58,648 nt of DNA, taken from assembly GCA_024398075.1 (NCBI GenBank), contig JAKSJM010000011.1, positions 1-58,648 on the forward strand, in the 5' to 3' direction. This document shows, piece after piece, positions 37,752 through 45,820 of the stretch. The notes below the pieces were generated by a model that saw only the letters and a program-made list of their open reading frames with translations, was not told the origin of the DNA and did no database searches. The stretch's first letter is position 1, and each line of letters opens with the position of its first letter. This DNA comes from Bacteroidales bacterium (GTDB lineage Bacteria > Bacteroidota > Bacteroidia > Bacteroidales > UBA932). The position numbers were made by a program, and so were the translations under genes.

Positions 37752-39644
37752 ATGAGAAGAATACTGACTATTGCGGCAGCTGTGATGCTGCTGGCTACGA
37801 CTGAGGCTAATGCTCAGGCATTCTTGAACAAACTTAAGGAAAAGGCAGAAGCCGCTGTAGGCGGCGCTTTGCAGGAGAAGCTCGGCGAAAAGCTCGGAAT
37901 CGACTTGAGCGCCACTGAGGAGCAGGCTCCTCAGGAAGTAAAGCCTGAGTCAAAGCCAGAAATCATTACCCCAGAGCAGCAGCTCCAGCGCCGTCGCACC
38001 AGTACCTTCGGCTGGGATGGCAAGGTGTCTCCAAGCAGCACAAGCCAGCCTATGTCGCTCATCAATGAGCTTCCTAAGGTCCCTTCGGCAAAGGAACTTG
38101 CTGACCCGACAGAAGCTGGTATGATCTCATTCTACAATGCTCTCAAAAGGGTGACTCTGCGCGCAGAGGAGCTCAACGCAGACACCACTTGCGAAGACGC
38201 ATTCGCTGAGGAGTGGCGTAAGAAGCAGGAGGATAAGCTGTGCAATGCGTTGGGCCTGACCAAGGCAGAGTGGGACCTGCTGAACTCAGAGAACATCACT
38301 GACGCCCAGCGCGAAGCCCTTGAGGCCAAGATGGCCAAAGCCATTTTAGGTGACATCGATATCGAGAAGGCTCAGGCAGATGCGCAGAGCCAGATGGCAA
38401 GGTATGAGAGTATGTCAGACAAAGAAAGGGAAGCCATGATCCAGAGCAAGGCTCAGGATGATGCTTCACTGGCTATTGCCGCCATGATGGATGTCTATAA
38501 ATCAGATCCAGCCGAGACCAAGTATGTCACAGGCTGCACCCCTGACGAGATCGAAAAGGCCATGAAGAGCAATGATCCAGAAAACAGCCCTGAGGCCAAG
38601 AAGATGAAGGAGCATGAGAAGAAGATGACAGCCAGCGACGGCAAGGCATACACCAAGCGCAAGAAAGCCCTCGAGGACAAGATCCAGGCCGCATCCATGG
38701 CTGCCATGAGATCCCAGATGAGCGTATTCGCACAGATGGCCCAGAACGCAAGCAACTTCGAGAAGAAGATGGATATGCGCGACATCCAGGCTGCTGAAAG
38801 ACGCTACATGGATGCTTCCATGCCAATGTTCTCGGCATTTGGAGGAGACACCGACATCGACGCCAAGTTCAGCGCTGCCGAGAGAAACAAGGTGCTGGCA
38901 TGGAAGAAGAAGATCTATTCTACCGACGACCCTGCTGTCTACAATCCTCTCTACGCACAGGCTCTCGAGGCCATCAAGACCTATCGTCTCAGAGCAGCAG
39001 CATTGTGGAGCGCCGCCATTCAGAAGCGCGTCGACAACATCAAGGCCCAGATGCCAGGATTCATCGAGGCTCAGCGCCAGGCGGTGGCAGACGGCATTCT
39101 GCCAGAGTGCGGAATGATGAGAGCACCGCTCAACGCAGTCATCCAGGCCGGAGATATACTTGAGGAGGCATACAGCGAGTTCCCTTGCAACTATCCTCAC
39201 ATGTACAATGAGGAAGTGGCTGACGAAATCACCCTGGCGCTGAATGAGGACTGGTGGTGGCCAGAGTTCTGTTATCCTCTAGGAAACATCAACGACATCC
39301 TCGCAAGGAAGTTCCTCTTCAAGGCTGTTTACGAGGGAGACAAATACCAGATCTACCAGTGGGATGGTGCCAAGTGGGGTGCTGTACCTAAGGATTTCGA
39401 TGAGAAGAAGCTTGCCGGCACCAAGGCACCGGAGAGCGCAGTATGGAAGAGCTCCGACGGTATCCGCGAGGTCATCTACAACGCAGACGGCCACTGGATC
39501 CAGCTTCCTGAGGGCGATGTGGTGTACCCTATCGCCATCGGCAAGACTGACCATGTCATCAACTGGCTCACTGCCAATGTGATCGTGGATGAGCCACATG
39601 GCAAAAAGAAAATCCAGATCATCAAGTGCACCTACAAGCTCTAA
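37752..39644 (+). CDS. Exported coiled-coil-rich protein of unknown function
   Basis: The 630-residue protein starts at MRRILTIAAAVMLLATTEAN, a signal peptide ending ANAQ. The mature part begins with an amphipathic helix (FLNKLKEKAEAAVGGALQEK) and is mostly helical with many Glu, Lys, Ala and Met residues. The last ~130 residues turn beta-like (FLFKAVYEGDKYQIYQWDG, EVIYNADGHWIQLPEGDVV). It has the same general style as the 1123-residue exported protein 2.3 kb away, but I could not establish homology. Its 3' end overlaps the next gene by 19 bases. No enzyme motif is visible; an envelope or secreted structural role is a guess. Confidence 0.75.
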   Translation: MRRILTIAAAVMLLATTEANAQAFLNKLKEKAEAAVGGALQEKLGEKLGIDLSATEEQAPQEVKPESKPEIITPEQQLQRRRTSTFGWDGKVSPSSTSQPMSLINELPKVPSAKELADPTEAGMISFYNALKRVTLRAEELNADTTCEDAFAEEWRKKQEDKLCNALGLTKAEWDLLNSENITDAQREALEAKMAKAILGDIDIEKAQADAQSQMARYESMSDKEREAMIQSKAQDDASLAIAAMMDVYKSDPAETKYVTGCTPDEIEKAMKSNDPENSPEAKKMKEHEKKMTASDGKAYTKRKKALEDKIQAASMAAMRSQMSVFAQMAQNASNFEKKMDMRDIQAAERRYMDASMPMFSAFGGDTDIDAKFSAAERNKVLAWKKKIYSTDDPAVYNPLYAQALEAIKTYRLRAAALWSAAIQKRVDNIKAQMPGFIEAQRQAVADGILPECGMMRAPLNAVIQAGDILEEAYSEFPCNYPHMYNEEVADEITLALNEDWWWPEFCYPLGNINDILARKFLFKAVYEGDKYQIYQWDGAKWGAVPKDFDEKKLAGTKAPESAVWKSSDGIREVIYNADGHWIQLPEGDVVYPIAIGKTDHVINWLTANVIVDEPHGKKKIQIIKCTYKL

Positions 39645-40345
39645 TTCTACTTTTTACTATACTTTTTGCTGCGCCGTCTGTGAAGGATGGCGCAGCAAAT
39701 GATTATTGCGACGCGCACCGCGCGGAGTGGCGACAGATCTGGGAAGAATATGATGTGCCCTGCGACATCGCTGAGGCCGTGATTTTCCCGGAATTGATAC
39801 GCTACAGCATGTTCCAGGACAAGATGGAGACGGGCGCTGTCAAGTCGCTCTACATCACCCGCGGTGCTGGCGGGTGCAACTTTTCCATTGGCCGTTTCCA
39901 GATGAAGCCATCCTTCGCGGAGGAGCTGGAAAAGCGCTGGATGCGAAGCGGCCTGGCGCGGCGCTACGACCTCTTCTTCGACACCAAGGACAGCGAGAAC
40001 GCGCGCCGTGTACGCATCACCCGCCTCGAGAAGGAGGAATGGCAATGCATCTACCTCGCCATCTTCCTGAAGATGCTCTATCTCGACTACGGTTCCTACG
40101 ACAAGCGCGGCGAGCGCACCCAGGACGGCATCGACACCCTCCCCCTCCAGGAGCAGGTGCGCCTAGCCGCGACAGCCTACAACCGCGGCTGCCGCTGGGT
40201 CAACCCCGGCTACGGCCCCCTCGAGGAGATCCAGGCCAATGCCTACGACAAGCACTTCCACACAGCCATACTCCCCACCTCCCGCACCCGCCGCTACGTC
40301 TACGCCGACCTCGCCCTCAAGCATTTCCGCCGCATCACCAGGTAG
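39626..40345 (+). CDS. Exported lysozyme/lytic-transglycosylase-like protein
   Basis: The 239-residue protein begins with GTG at 39626 inside the end of the upstream gene, giving a signal peptide (ALILLFTILFAAPSV). It shows features of the SLT lysozyme fold: a candidate catalytic Glu56 in AVIFPELIRYS, SIGRFQMKP at ~87-95 resembling the GLMQLxP motif, and AATAYNRGC at ~181-189 resembling the AYNAG motif. It should act on peptidoglycan in the periplasm or outside the cell. Overlap with the coiled-coil gene implies coupled translation and a joint role. Similarity is motif-level; a pseudo-enzyme is possible. Confidence 0.7.
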   Translation: MHLQALILLFTILFAAPSVKDGAANDYCDAHRAEWRQIWEEYDVPCDIAEAVIFPELIRYSMFQDKMETGAVKSLYITRGAGGCNFSIGRFQMKPSFAEELEKRWMRSGLARRYDLFFDTKDSENARRVRITRLEKEEWQCIYLAIFLKMLYLDYGSYDKRGERTQDGIDTLPLQEQVRLAATAYNRGCRWVNPGYGPLEEIQANAYDKHFHTAILPTSRTRRYVYADLALKHFRRITR

Positions 40346-40411
40346 GCCCCGTCCCCCCTACGGCCCGCCTTCCCCGGCCTGCCACATCCACCCCTGCCAC
40401 ATCCACCCCTA
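40346..40411. repeat. Short tandem repeat leading into the 72-bp array
   Basis: Two adjacent copies of a 15-base unit (CCACATCCACCCCTG and CCACATCCACCCCTA) occupy 40382-40411, between the lysozyme-like gene's stop and the first 72-bp unit. The rest of this stretch is C-rich and non-coding. Confidence 0.6.
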
Positions 40412-40825
40412 CCGGACGCGACCCCGACAGATACGCCATTTCATCCGGGTCGTGGCACAGAAACCCTCCATTCCCCACCCCTGCCGGACACGACCCCGAC
40501 GAATCCGCCTTTTCATCCGGGTCGCGGCACAGAAACCATCCATTTCCATCCCACGCCGGACGCGTCCCCGACGAATCCGCCTTTTCATCCGGGTCGCGGC
40601 ACAGAAACCCTCCATTTCCCTCCCACGCCGGACACGTCCCCGACAGAACAGCCTTTCCATCCGGGTCGCGGAACAGAAACCCTCCATTCCCCACCCACGC
40701 CGGACGCGACCCCGACGAATCCGCCTTTTCATCCGGGTCGCGGAACAGAAACCCTCCATTCCCCACCCACGCCGGACGCGACCCCGACAGATACGCCATT
40801 TCATCCGGGTCGTGGCACAGAAGAA
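40412..40825. repeat. Six 72-bp tandem repeats in a convergent intergenic region
   Basis: Units start at 40412, 40484, 40556, 40628, 40700 and 40772, exactly 72 bp apart; the last is partial. Each begins CCGGACRCG and contains CATCCGGGTCG and CAGAAACC. Units 1 and 6 share the same variant block (ACAGATACGCCATTTCATCC), the inner ones another. GCGACCC and GGGTCGC within a unit can form a stem. Because 72 is a multiple of 3, stop-free frames run through on both strands (for example a 24-residue DPDEKADSSG-type repeat on the minus strand), but none has a credible start. No unique spacers are present, so this is not CRISPR. Confidence 0.9.
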
Positions 40826-40831
40826 AAAGAG

Positions 40832-40863
40832 AAAGCCGGCCATCGGGATGATGGTCGGCTTTT
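40832..40863. terminator. Bidirectional terminator between convergent genes
   Basis: AAGCCGGCCATC (40833-40844) pairs with GATGGTCGGCTT (40850-40861) with one G-T and a 5-base loop. TTTT follows on the plus strand and a T-rich run (from AGAAAAAGAGAAA) on the minus strand. It can end both the lysozyme-like transcript and the dipeptidase transcript. Confidence 0.8.
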
Positions 40864-40956
40864 CTGTGGCCGTAGGGAGCTGGCAGGGTGGATAGCGCTG
40901 CTCGACGGGGGCGCGGCCGGGCGGGGGCGCTGCTCGGCGGGGGCTCGGCAGGGCGG

Positions 40957-42669
40957 TTAGCGCTGCTCGACGGTGGCGCCGTGGAAGAGGGCTACGGCCT
41001 TCTTCCAGAAGTCGGTGTAGTGAGGATGGCCGATTTCTGCAGGCGAGCCCTCGAAGTACTCGGTGTGCTTGAAGGTGCCGTCCTCGTTCTGGGCCTTGAC
41101 GTTGCCGTCCATGAACTTCACGAGGAGGATCTCGTCGAGCTTCTGCCATGCGGCGAACTGCTTCTGGGCTGTGTCGACGCTGTAGGCGGTAGCGGCCTTG
41201 CGGACCTTGCGGAGGGCGCGCTTGGTGCCCTTGCCGTAAAGCTTGAGAAGCTTTTCGTCCTGGGCCTGGACAGCGCCGCCCATCTGGGCATTCTCGAAAG
41301 CATTGGCCTCCGCCTGGACGTATGGCGCCATCTGGTTGTACATCTTGTAGCATGCGTTGGTAACGCGGTTGCAGAGCCAGAAGGCTGAGGTAGGAGAGTA
41401 TTTGAGGAGATTGCCATTTCCTACCTGGAAGCACTCAGGAACCTCATTTGTGCATGCGTAGATAGGGGTAAGGTATGAGGTGGCGGCATCATCGACACCG
41501 AACCAGAGGAGCGCGCCGATCTCGTCAGGGAGCCAGCCGCGCGCCTGCGCTACGAACCAGAAGCCTGTCTGCTGGGTGGCTATCGCGCGCTCATTGACAT
41601 AGGTCTTGCCTTCCCACTCGAAGCTCATTGGACGCCAGCGGTAAGGAAGCGCGTTGCCGCCTGCTCCGATATCCTGGGTCATATCCATTGGGGTACCCTC
41701 GAAATGGTCGCGCATCACGTCAGCAAGCGCCTTCACGGTGACCTTCTTCGCAGGCTTCACGAACAGCGGCATCTCGCCATTCAGGTCGTGACCCATCACG
41801 TACTCGATCCAGTCCATCGCTGGGCGGGTCACCTCCACGCCATTCTCCATGTAGGTGAACTGTCCCTCGCAGAGGATGTTGAATGCGCTCCATGCGCGTG
41901 CATCACATGCCCTTGCGCCGCTGAAATCCACTGGATTGTAAGCGTCGCGGAAGCTGAACTCAGCGTCCTCGCCCTCGAAATAGCCATGCTCGCGCGCAAA
42001 CGAGATCACGTCTGGAGCGAAAAGGCAATTCTCAGGGTCATCCATAGGGAAACGTGTGATTCTGCACTGGTTGGCGTGTGAGCAGATGTAGCCATCAGGG
42101 ATGCGGCGCGCCACCCATACGATGCCCTTCTCCGACTCACCCTTGCCGACGAGGTCCATCACCCACGCCTCCTCGGTGTCTGCGATGGAGAATGACTCGC
42201 CCTCCGAAGGGTAACCATATTCATTGGCCAATGCCACAATGGTCTCGATGGCCTCGCGAGCTGTCTTCGCACGCTGCAAGGTGATATAGATGAGGGAACC
42301 GTAATCCATGATGCCGTTTGGATCAGCCAGCTCTTCGCGGCCGCCCCATGTGGTCTCTGCGATGATGAGCTGATGCTCGTTCATGTTGCCCACGGTCTGG
42401 AAGGTGTAAGGCACCTGGGCAATCTTTCCGGTAGGTCTGTAGGTATCCCACTCGGTGATATCAAGCCAGGAGCCTGCCTTCCACTTCGCGGCCTTGTGGA
42501 AGTAAAGCTCACCATAAAGCGCGTGCGAGTCGGCTGCGTATGTGACCATACACGAGCCGTCTGCGCTCGCTCCCTTGGTGACTATCACGTTTGTACATGC
42601 GTCGGCGCGCTGCACGGCTGACATCAGCACGATACTTGCAACTGCCAGGATGGAGGAGATTCGTCTCAT
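40957..42669 (-). CDS. C69-family dipeptidase, exported
   Basis: The 570-residue protein is a C69 (PepD/U34-type) dipeptidase of the Ntn hydrolase fold. The signal peptide ends ADA and the next residue Cys25 (CTNVIVTKGASADGS) becomes the N-terminal nucleophile after cleavage. Further family signatures are YAADSHALYG, MNEHQLIIAETTWGGRE and ADTEEAWVMDLVGKG. The ATG at 42669 is used; a TTG three codons earlier is less likely. It would degrade dipeptides in the periplasm. It stands alone, with a -7 box at 42719-42726 and a terminator beyond its 3' end. The 40.9 kb intergenic stretch beyond its stop holds the 72-bp array. Confidence 0.92.
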   Translation of the reverse strand: MRRISSILAVASIVLMSAVQRADACTNVIVTKGASADGSCMVTYAADSHALYGELYFHKAAKWKAGSWLDITEWDTYRPTGKIAQVPYTFQTVGNMNEHQLIIAETTWGGREELADPNGIMDYGSLIYITLQRAKTAREAIETIVALANEYGYPSEGESFSIADTEEAWVMDLVGKGESEKGIVWVARRIPDGYICSHANQCRITRFPMDDPENCLFAPDVISFAREHGYFEGEDAEFSFRDAYNPVDFSGARACDARAWSAFNILCEGQFTYMENGVEVTRPAMDWIEYVMGHDLNGEMPLFVKPAKKVTVKALADVMRDHFEGTPMDMTQDIGAGGNALPYRWRPMSFEWEGKTYVNERAIATQQTGFWFVAQARGWLPDEIGALLWFGVDDAATSYLTPIYACTNEVPECFQVGNGNLLKYSPTSAFWLCNRVTNACYKMYNQMAPYVQAEANAFENAQMGGAVQAQDEKLLKLYGKGTKRALRKVRKAATAYSVDTAQKQFAAWQKLDEILLVKFMDGNVKAQNEDGTFKHTEYFEGSPAEIGHPHYTDFWKKAVALFHGATVEQR

Positions 42670-42718
42670 TTTTGTCAATGTATTATTAATTGTTTATTTT
42701 TGTCTTTCCGATGAAGGA

Positions 42719-42726
42719 CAAATGTA
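42719..42726 (-). promoter_or_regulatory. Predicted -7 box of the C69 dipeptidase gene
   Basis: TACATTTG on the minus strand matches TAnnTTTG exactly, about 50 bases before the ATG. No clear -33 box is seen. Confidence 0.4.
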
Positions 42727-42743
42727 ATTAAAATTTCGTTCGA

Positions 42744-43172
42744 ATGAAATCAATATCACGCATTACGCTCTGCTTCTTGATGGCAATCTTCATTTTCCCT
42801 TGCGCAGCGCTTGCCCAGGAGAGGGAGCAGACGCCTGAGGAGAAAAAGCAGGAGAAGGAGTTCTATGAGTGGATAGACAAGGAAGTGAAGCGCCTCACGG
42901 AGACGCTTGACCTTGAGTATTGGCAGGAATTCTATGCCGACTCCATCCTCACACACGACTATCTCGGTCTGCGTGACGAGCTTAGCGACCTTTCAAAAAA
43001 CAAGATATCAAACACAGACATCTACGTGAACGTCCAGGACAAATGGATGGAGCAGATCTACGATGCCTTCCATAAGATCCTGAATGAAGAGCAGTGGACC
43101 AAGTATTTGAAGCAGGGAGCTGCCCGAGACAAGAAAAACAGGGACAAGAGAAAGGCGAAAGCGAAAAAATAG
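42744..43172 (+). CDS. Small exported helical protein of unknown function
   Basis: The 142-residue protein has a signal peptide ending ALAQ. The mature part is strongly charged and helical (TPEEKKQEKEFYEWIDKEVK), ends in a lysine/arginine-rich tail (KKNRDKRKAKAKK) and has aromatic residues in EYWQEFYADS. The arrangement recalls small periplasmic proteins of the CpxP/Spy type, but I cannot assign a family. Its stop overlaps the region just before the pheS -7 box, so pheS has its own promoter and the two may be only loosely linked. Confidence 0.7.
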   Translation: MKSISRITLCFLMAIFIFPCAALAQEREQTPEEKKQEKEFYEWIDKEVKRLTETLDLEYWQEFYADSILTHDYLGLRDELSDLSKNKISNTDIYVNVQDKWMEQIYDAFHKILNEEQWTKYLKQGAARDKKNRDKRKAKAKK

Positions 43173-43173
43173 T

Positions 43174-43181
43174 TATCTTTG
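43174..43181 (+). promoter_or_regulatory. Predicted -7 box of pheS
   Basis: TATCTTTG matches TAnnTTTG exactly, 20 bases before the pheS ATG and one base beyond the previous stop codon. Confidence 0.5.
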
Positions 43182-43201
43182 CGAATTCGAATATTCAGAC
43201 A

Positions 43202-44236
43202 ATGAAAGAAAAGATACAGCAGATCCTCTCTGAGCTTGAGAATCTCAAGTGCAAGTCTCAGAAGGAAGTGGAGGAGGCGCGCGTTCGCTTCCTTGGTAAG
43301 AAAGGAGAAGTGACAGCCCTCTTCGAGGAGTTCCGCGAGATGGGCAAGGAGTTGAAGAAGGAGTATGGTCGCTCCCTCAACGAGCTCAAGCAGAATGCAC
43401 AGGCAAAGATCGACGCCCTCAAGTCAGAGGTCGGCGAGGAGGCCGGCGCAGACGGTCCTAAGCAGGACCTCACCATGCCAGGCGATCCATTCGAGCTCGG
43501 TTCACGTCATCCAGTGTCCATCGTACGCCAGGAGATCGTAGACATCTTCCGTAAGTTCGGCTACGATGTGGCTGAGGGACCAGAGGTTGAGGATGACTAC
43601 CATGTATTCGAGGCCCTCAACTTCCCTCCAAACCATCCAGCACGCGACATGCAGGATACTTTCTTCGTATCTGCTGGCCATCCGAACCCATTGCTCCTGC
43701 GTACCCACACCTCATCAGTCCAGGTGCGCGCCATGGAGAAGATGAACCTCCCTATCCGCGTCATCTGCCCAGGCCGAGTTTTCAGAAACGAGGCCATCAG
43801 CGCACGCGCACACTGCATCTTCCACCAGGTGGAGGGTCTCTACATCGACGAGGACGTGACCTTCGCTGACCTCAAGCAGGCCATCCTCCTCTTCGCACGC
43901 GAGATGTTCGGCGCAGACTCAGAAATCCGCATGAGACCATCTTACTTCCCATTCACAGAGCCTTCTGCTGAGGTGGACGTGAGCTGTAACATCTGCCACG
44001 GAAAGGGCTGTAACATCTGCAAGGGTACAGGCTGGCTCGAGATCATGGGATGCGGAATGGTAGATCCAAATGTCCTCGAGGCATCTGGTATCGACTCACA
44101 CAAGTATTCAGGATTTGCTTTCGGTATGGGACTCGAGCGTATCGCTATGCTGAAGTGGAGAGTGAACGACCTTCGTCACTACTTCGAGAACGACATGCGT
44201 TTCCTCAAGGAGTTCAACACAAGCATCGAGGTCTAG
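43202..44236 (+). CDS. pheS: Phenylalanyl-tRNA synthetase alpha subunit
   Basis: PheS with PheT charges tRNA-Phe in the cytoplasm. The 344-residue protein has the N-terminal coiled coil (~1-90), then the class II core with HPVSIVRQEIVDIFRKFGYD, motif 2 region RVFRNEAISARAHCIFHQVE, SYFPFTEPSAEVDV and motif 3 GFAFGMGLERIAML. A CxxC-containing insert (CNICHGKGCNICKGTGWLEI) is typical of many bacterial PheS proteins. I start at MKEKIQQIL because a -7 box lies just upstream and length matches the family. pheT is not adjacent. The stop codon overlaps the stop of the convergent Fur-family gene. Confidence 0.97.
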   Translation: MKEKIQQILSELENLKCKSQKEVEEARVRFLGKKGEVTALFEEFREMGKELKKEYGRSLNELKQNAQAKIDALKSEVGEEAGADGPKQDLTMPGDPFELGSRHPVSIVRQEIVDIFRKFGYDVAEGPEVEDDYHVFEALNFPPNHPARDMQDTFFVSAGHPNPLLLRTHTSSVQVRAMEKMNLPIRVICPGRVFRNEAISARAHCIFHQVEGLYIDEDVTFADLKQAILLFAREMFGADSEIRMRPSYFPFTEPSAEVDVSCNICHGKGCNICKGTGWLEIMGCGMVDPNVLEASGIDSHKYSGFAFGMGLERIAMLKWRVNDLRHYFENDMRFLKEFNTSIEV

Positions 44237-44658
44237 TGCCGCTTCGCGGCGCATGAAGGACATACACCTTTCAGGACATAGTTCACTGAATGAAGCTCAT
44301 ATCCCGCAGGTAGTTCCACCTGCGGGATCTTTATATCCTCCAGGCAGTAGGTCTTAAGGCACACCTCGCAGAAGAAATGCGAATGCTGGTCATCGTCATG
44401 GTCATGGTCATGGCTGAGGCAGAGCTCATAACGGACTCCATTGCTTCCGTCCTCGATGACGTGCACGAGATGATGCTCGCGGAAGGCCGTGAGCGAACGG
44501 AAGATATTCGACTTGTCCACAGTGGGCATCTCGTCCTCGAGTTCCGTGAGCGACATAGGACGGCCGGCAGCAGCAAGCTGCCTTGCAAGCTCGATTCTGT
44601 TTGCCGTCGCGCGGACATTGTGCTCCTCAAGAACCTCTATGATTTCCGATGTTTCCAT
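44233..44658 (-). CDS. Fur-family metal-responsive repressor
   Basis: The 141-residue protein has the Fur winged helix (EHNVRATANRIELARQLAAA, SKSNIF-like DKSNIFRSLTAFREHHLVHV) and the structural zinc site from two CxxC motifs (Cys97/Cys100 and Cys133/Cys136). Between them is an unusual His/Asp cluster, HDHDHDDDQHSH (~83-94), before FFCEVC. Such a cluster suggests zinc, nickel or peroxide sensing rather than plain iron sensing, but the subtype cannot be fixed. I start at METSEII (44658); upstream codons lie before the predicted -7 box. It overlaps pheS tail-to-tail by 4 bp (CTAG). Confidence 0.9.
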   Translation of the reverse strand: METSEIIEVLEEHNVRATANRIELARQLAAAGRPMSLTELEDEMPTVDKSNIFRSLTAFREHHLVHVIEDGSNGVRYELCLSHDHDHDDDQHSHFFCEVCLKTYCLEDIKIPQVELPAGYELHSVNYVLKGVCPSCAAKRH

Positions 44659-44678
44659 TACCAATGCATTAGTGTAGG

Positions 44679-44686
44679 CAAAAATA
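44679..44686 (-). promoter_or_regulatory. Predicted -7 box of the Fur-family gene
   Basis: TATTTTTG on the minus strand matches TAnnTTTG exactly, 20 bases before the ATG. The divergent CNNM/CBS promoter begins 24 bases away. Confidence 0.4.
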
Positions 44687-44709
44687 GTCAAAAACTAGAA
44701 TACATTTGC

Positions 44710-44717
44710 TATCTTTG
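44710..44717 (+). promoter_or_regulatory. -7 box almost adjacent to the CNNM/CBS start codon
   Basis: TATCTTTG matches TAnnTTTG exactly and ends only 8 bases before the ATG at 44726. The expected transcription start is at or near the start codon, implying a leaderless or near-leaderless mRNA. Confidence 0.5.
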
Positions 44718-44725
44718 TGGCTCTT

Positions 44726-45802
44726 ATGGCATTATTGTTCACATATTTGCTGGGCGCACTGCTCATTTCCTTTCTCTGCTCCATCCTGGAGTCGACACTT
44801 ATGTCGACGCCTCTGTCGTACATCACCATGCGTGAGGAAGAAGGCTACGGCCCGGCTGTGAAGTTCAAGAAATACAAGCAGGACTCATCCCGCCCCATTG
44901 CCGCCATCCTCAGCCTTAATACCATTGCAAACACAATAGGCGCCGCCGGAGTCGGCAAGCAGGCCACGGAAGTATTTGGTGCCGAGTGGTTTGGATGGGT
45001 CAGCGCAGCGATGACGCTGCTCATTCTCGTATTTGCCGAGATCATACCTAAGAGCATTGGCACACACTACTGGAAGTCGCTCATGAGCTTCGCCACCAGC
45101 GCGATTTCCATCATCACTACCATCCTGTTCCCACTCGTGGTACTCGTGGAGTTCCTCACCAAGCTCATCACCCCTTCCGAGTCGGAGAATGCCGTCTCTC
45201 GCGATGAGGTGAGCGCCATGGCCGACATGGCAGAGGAAGTGGGCGACCTCGAGGAGGACGAAAATGCCATCATCCAGAACCTGATAAACATGGACGAGGT
45301 CACAGCGGCGGACGTCATGACGCCACGCGTTGTGTGCGAGATTGCGCATGAGAGCATGAAGCTCAAGGATTTCTACAAGGACAAGCGTTACCTCCACCAC
45401 AGCCGCATCCCTGTCTACCAGGACAACGATGAGTATATCACCGGCTACATCCTGCGCATGGAAGCACTCCAGCTGATGGCTGAGGACAAGTTCAATGTCA
45501 CCCTCGGAGCCATCAAGCGCGACATGCCGTCCTTCTCGGAAGAGGCGTCGCTTGATGATGTGTGGGACGAGATGCTCGGCAAGGACGAGCAGATCGCGGT
45601 GGTGATCAATGAATACGGCAGCTTCCAGGGCATCATTACCCTGGAGGATGTAATCGAAACTCTGCTCGGCTCCGAGATCGTCGACGAGCAGGACACTGTA
45701 CGAGACATGCAGCAGCTCGCCCGCGAGAAATGGACAAAAATCCAGGCGAAGCGCTCCGCCAAGTCGGCGGCTGCTCCGTCACAGGAATCACAGTCAAAGT
45801 AA
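44726..45802 (+). CDS. CNNM/DUF21-CBS membrane protein (CorC/HlyC relative, possibly GldE-like)
   Basis: The 358-residue protein has a DUF21/CNNM membrane domain of about four helices (~1-150, with VFAEIIPKSIGTHYWKS) followed by two CBS domains (~190-325: MTPRVVCEIAHE, QIAVVINEYGSFQGIITLED). Relatives are Mg2+/Co2+ transporters; one Bacteroidetes branch is the gliding-associated GldE. The C-terminal transporter-associated domain found in many CorC proteins seems missing, replaced by a short charged tail. I start at ATG 44726; a GTG three codons earlier falls inside the -7 box. It is convergent with the PD40/SPOR gene (18 bp gap, no terminator seen). Confidence 0.88.
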   Translation: MALLFTYLLGALLISFLCSILESTLMSTPLSYITMREEEGYGPAVKFKKYKQDSSRPIAAILSLNTIANTIGAAGVGKQATEVFGAEWFGWVSAAMTLLILVFAEIIPKSIGTHYWKSLMSFATSAISIITTILFPLVVLVEFLTKLITPSESENAVSRDEVSAMADMAEEVGDLEEDENAIIQNLINMDEVTAADVMTPRVVCEIAHESMKLKDFYKDKRYLHHSRIPVYQDNDEYITGYILRMEALQLMAEDKFNVTLGAIKRDMPSFSEEASLDDVWDEMLGKDEQIAVVINEYGSFQGIITLEDVIETLLGSEIVDEQDTVRDMQQLAREKWTKIQAKRSAKSAAAPSQESQSK

Positions 45803-45820
45803 TTATTTCTCTTTGTGGGA

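Noticed and set aside
40335-40799. 154-residue minus-strand frame of 24-residue repeats (DPDEKADSSG type)
   Set aside because: It follows from a 72-bp array whose period is a multiple of 3; no start signal, and other frames are equally open.
40412-40825. CRISPR array
   Set aside because: The 72-bp units are contiguous with no unique spacers between them and no cas genes are near.
40409-41434. 341-residue Arg-rich minus-strand frame
   Set aside because: Runs from the dipeptidase gene in the wrong frame into the repeat array; an artefact of GC-rich sequence.
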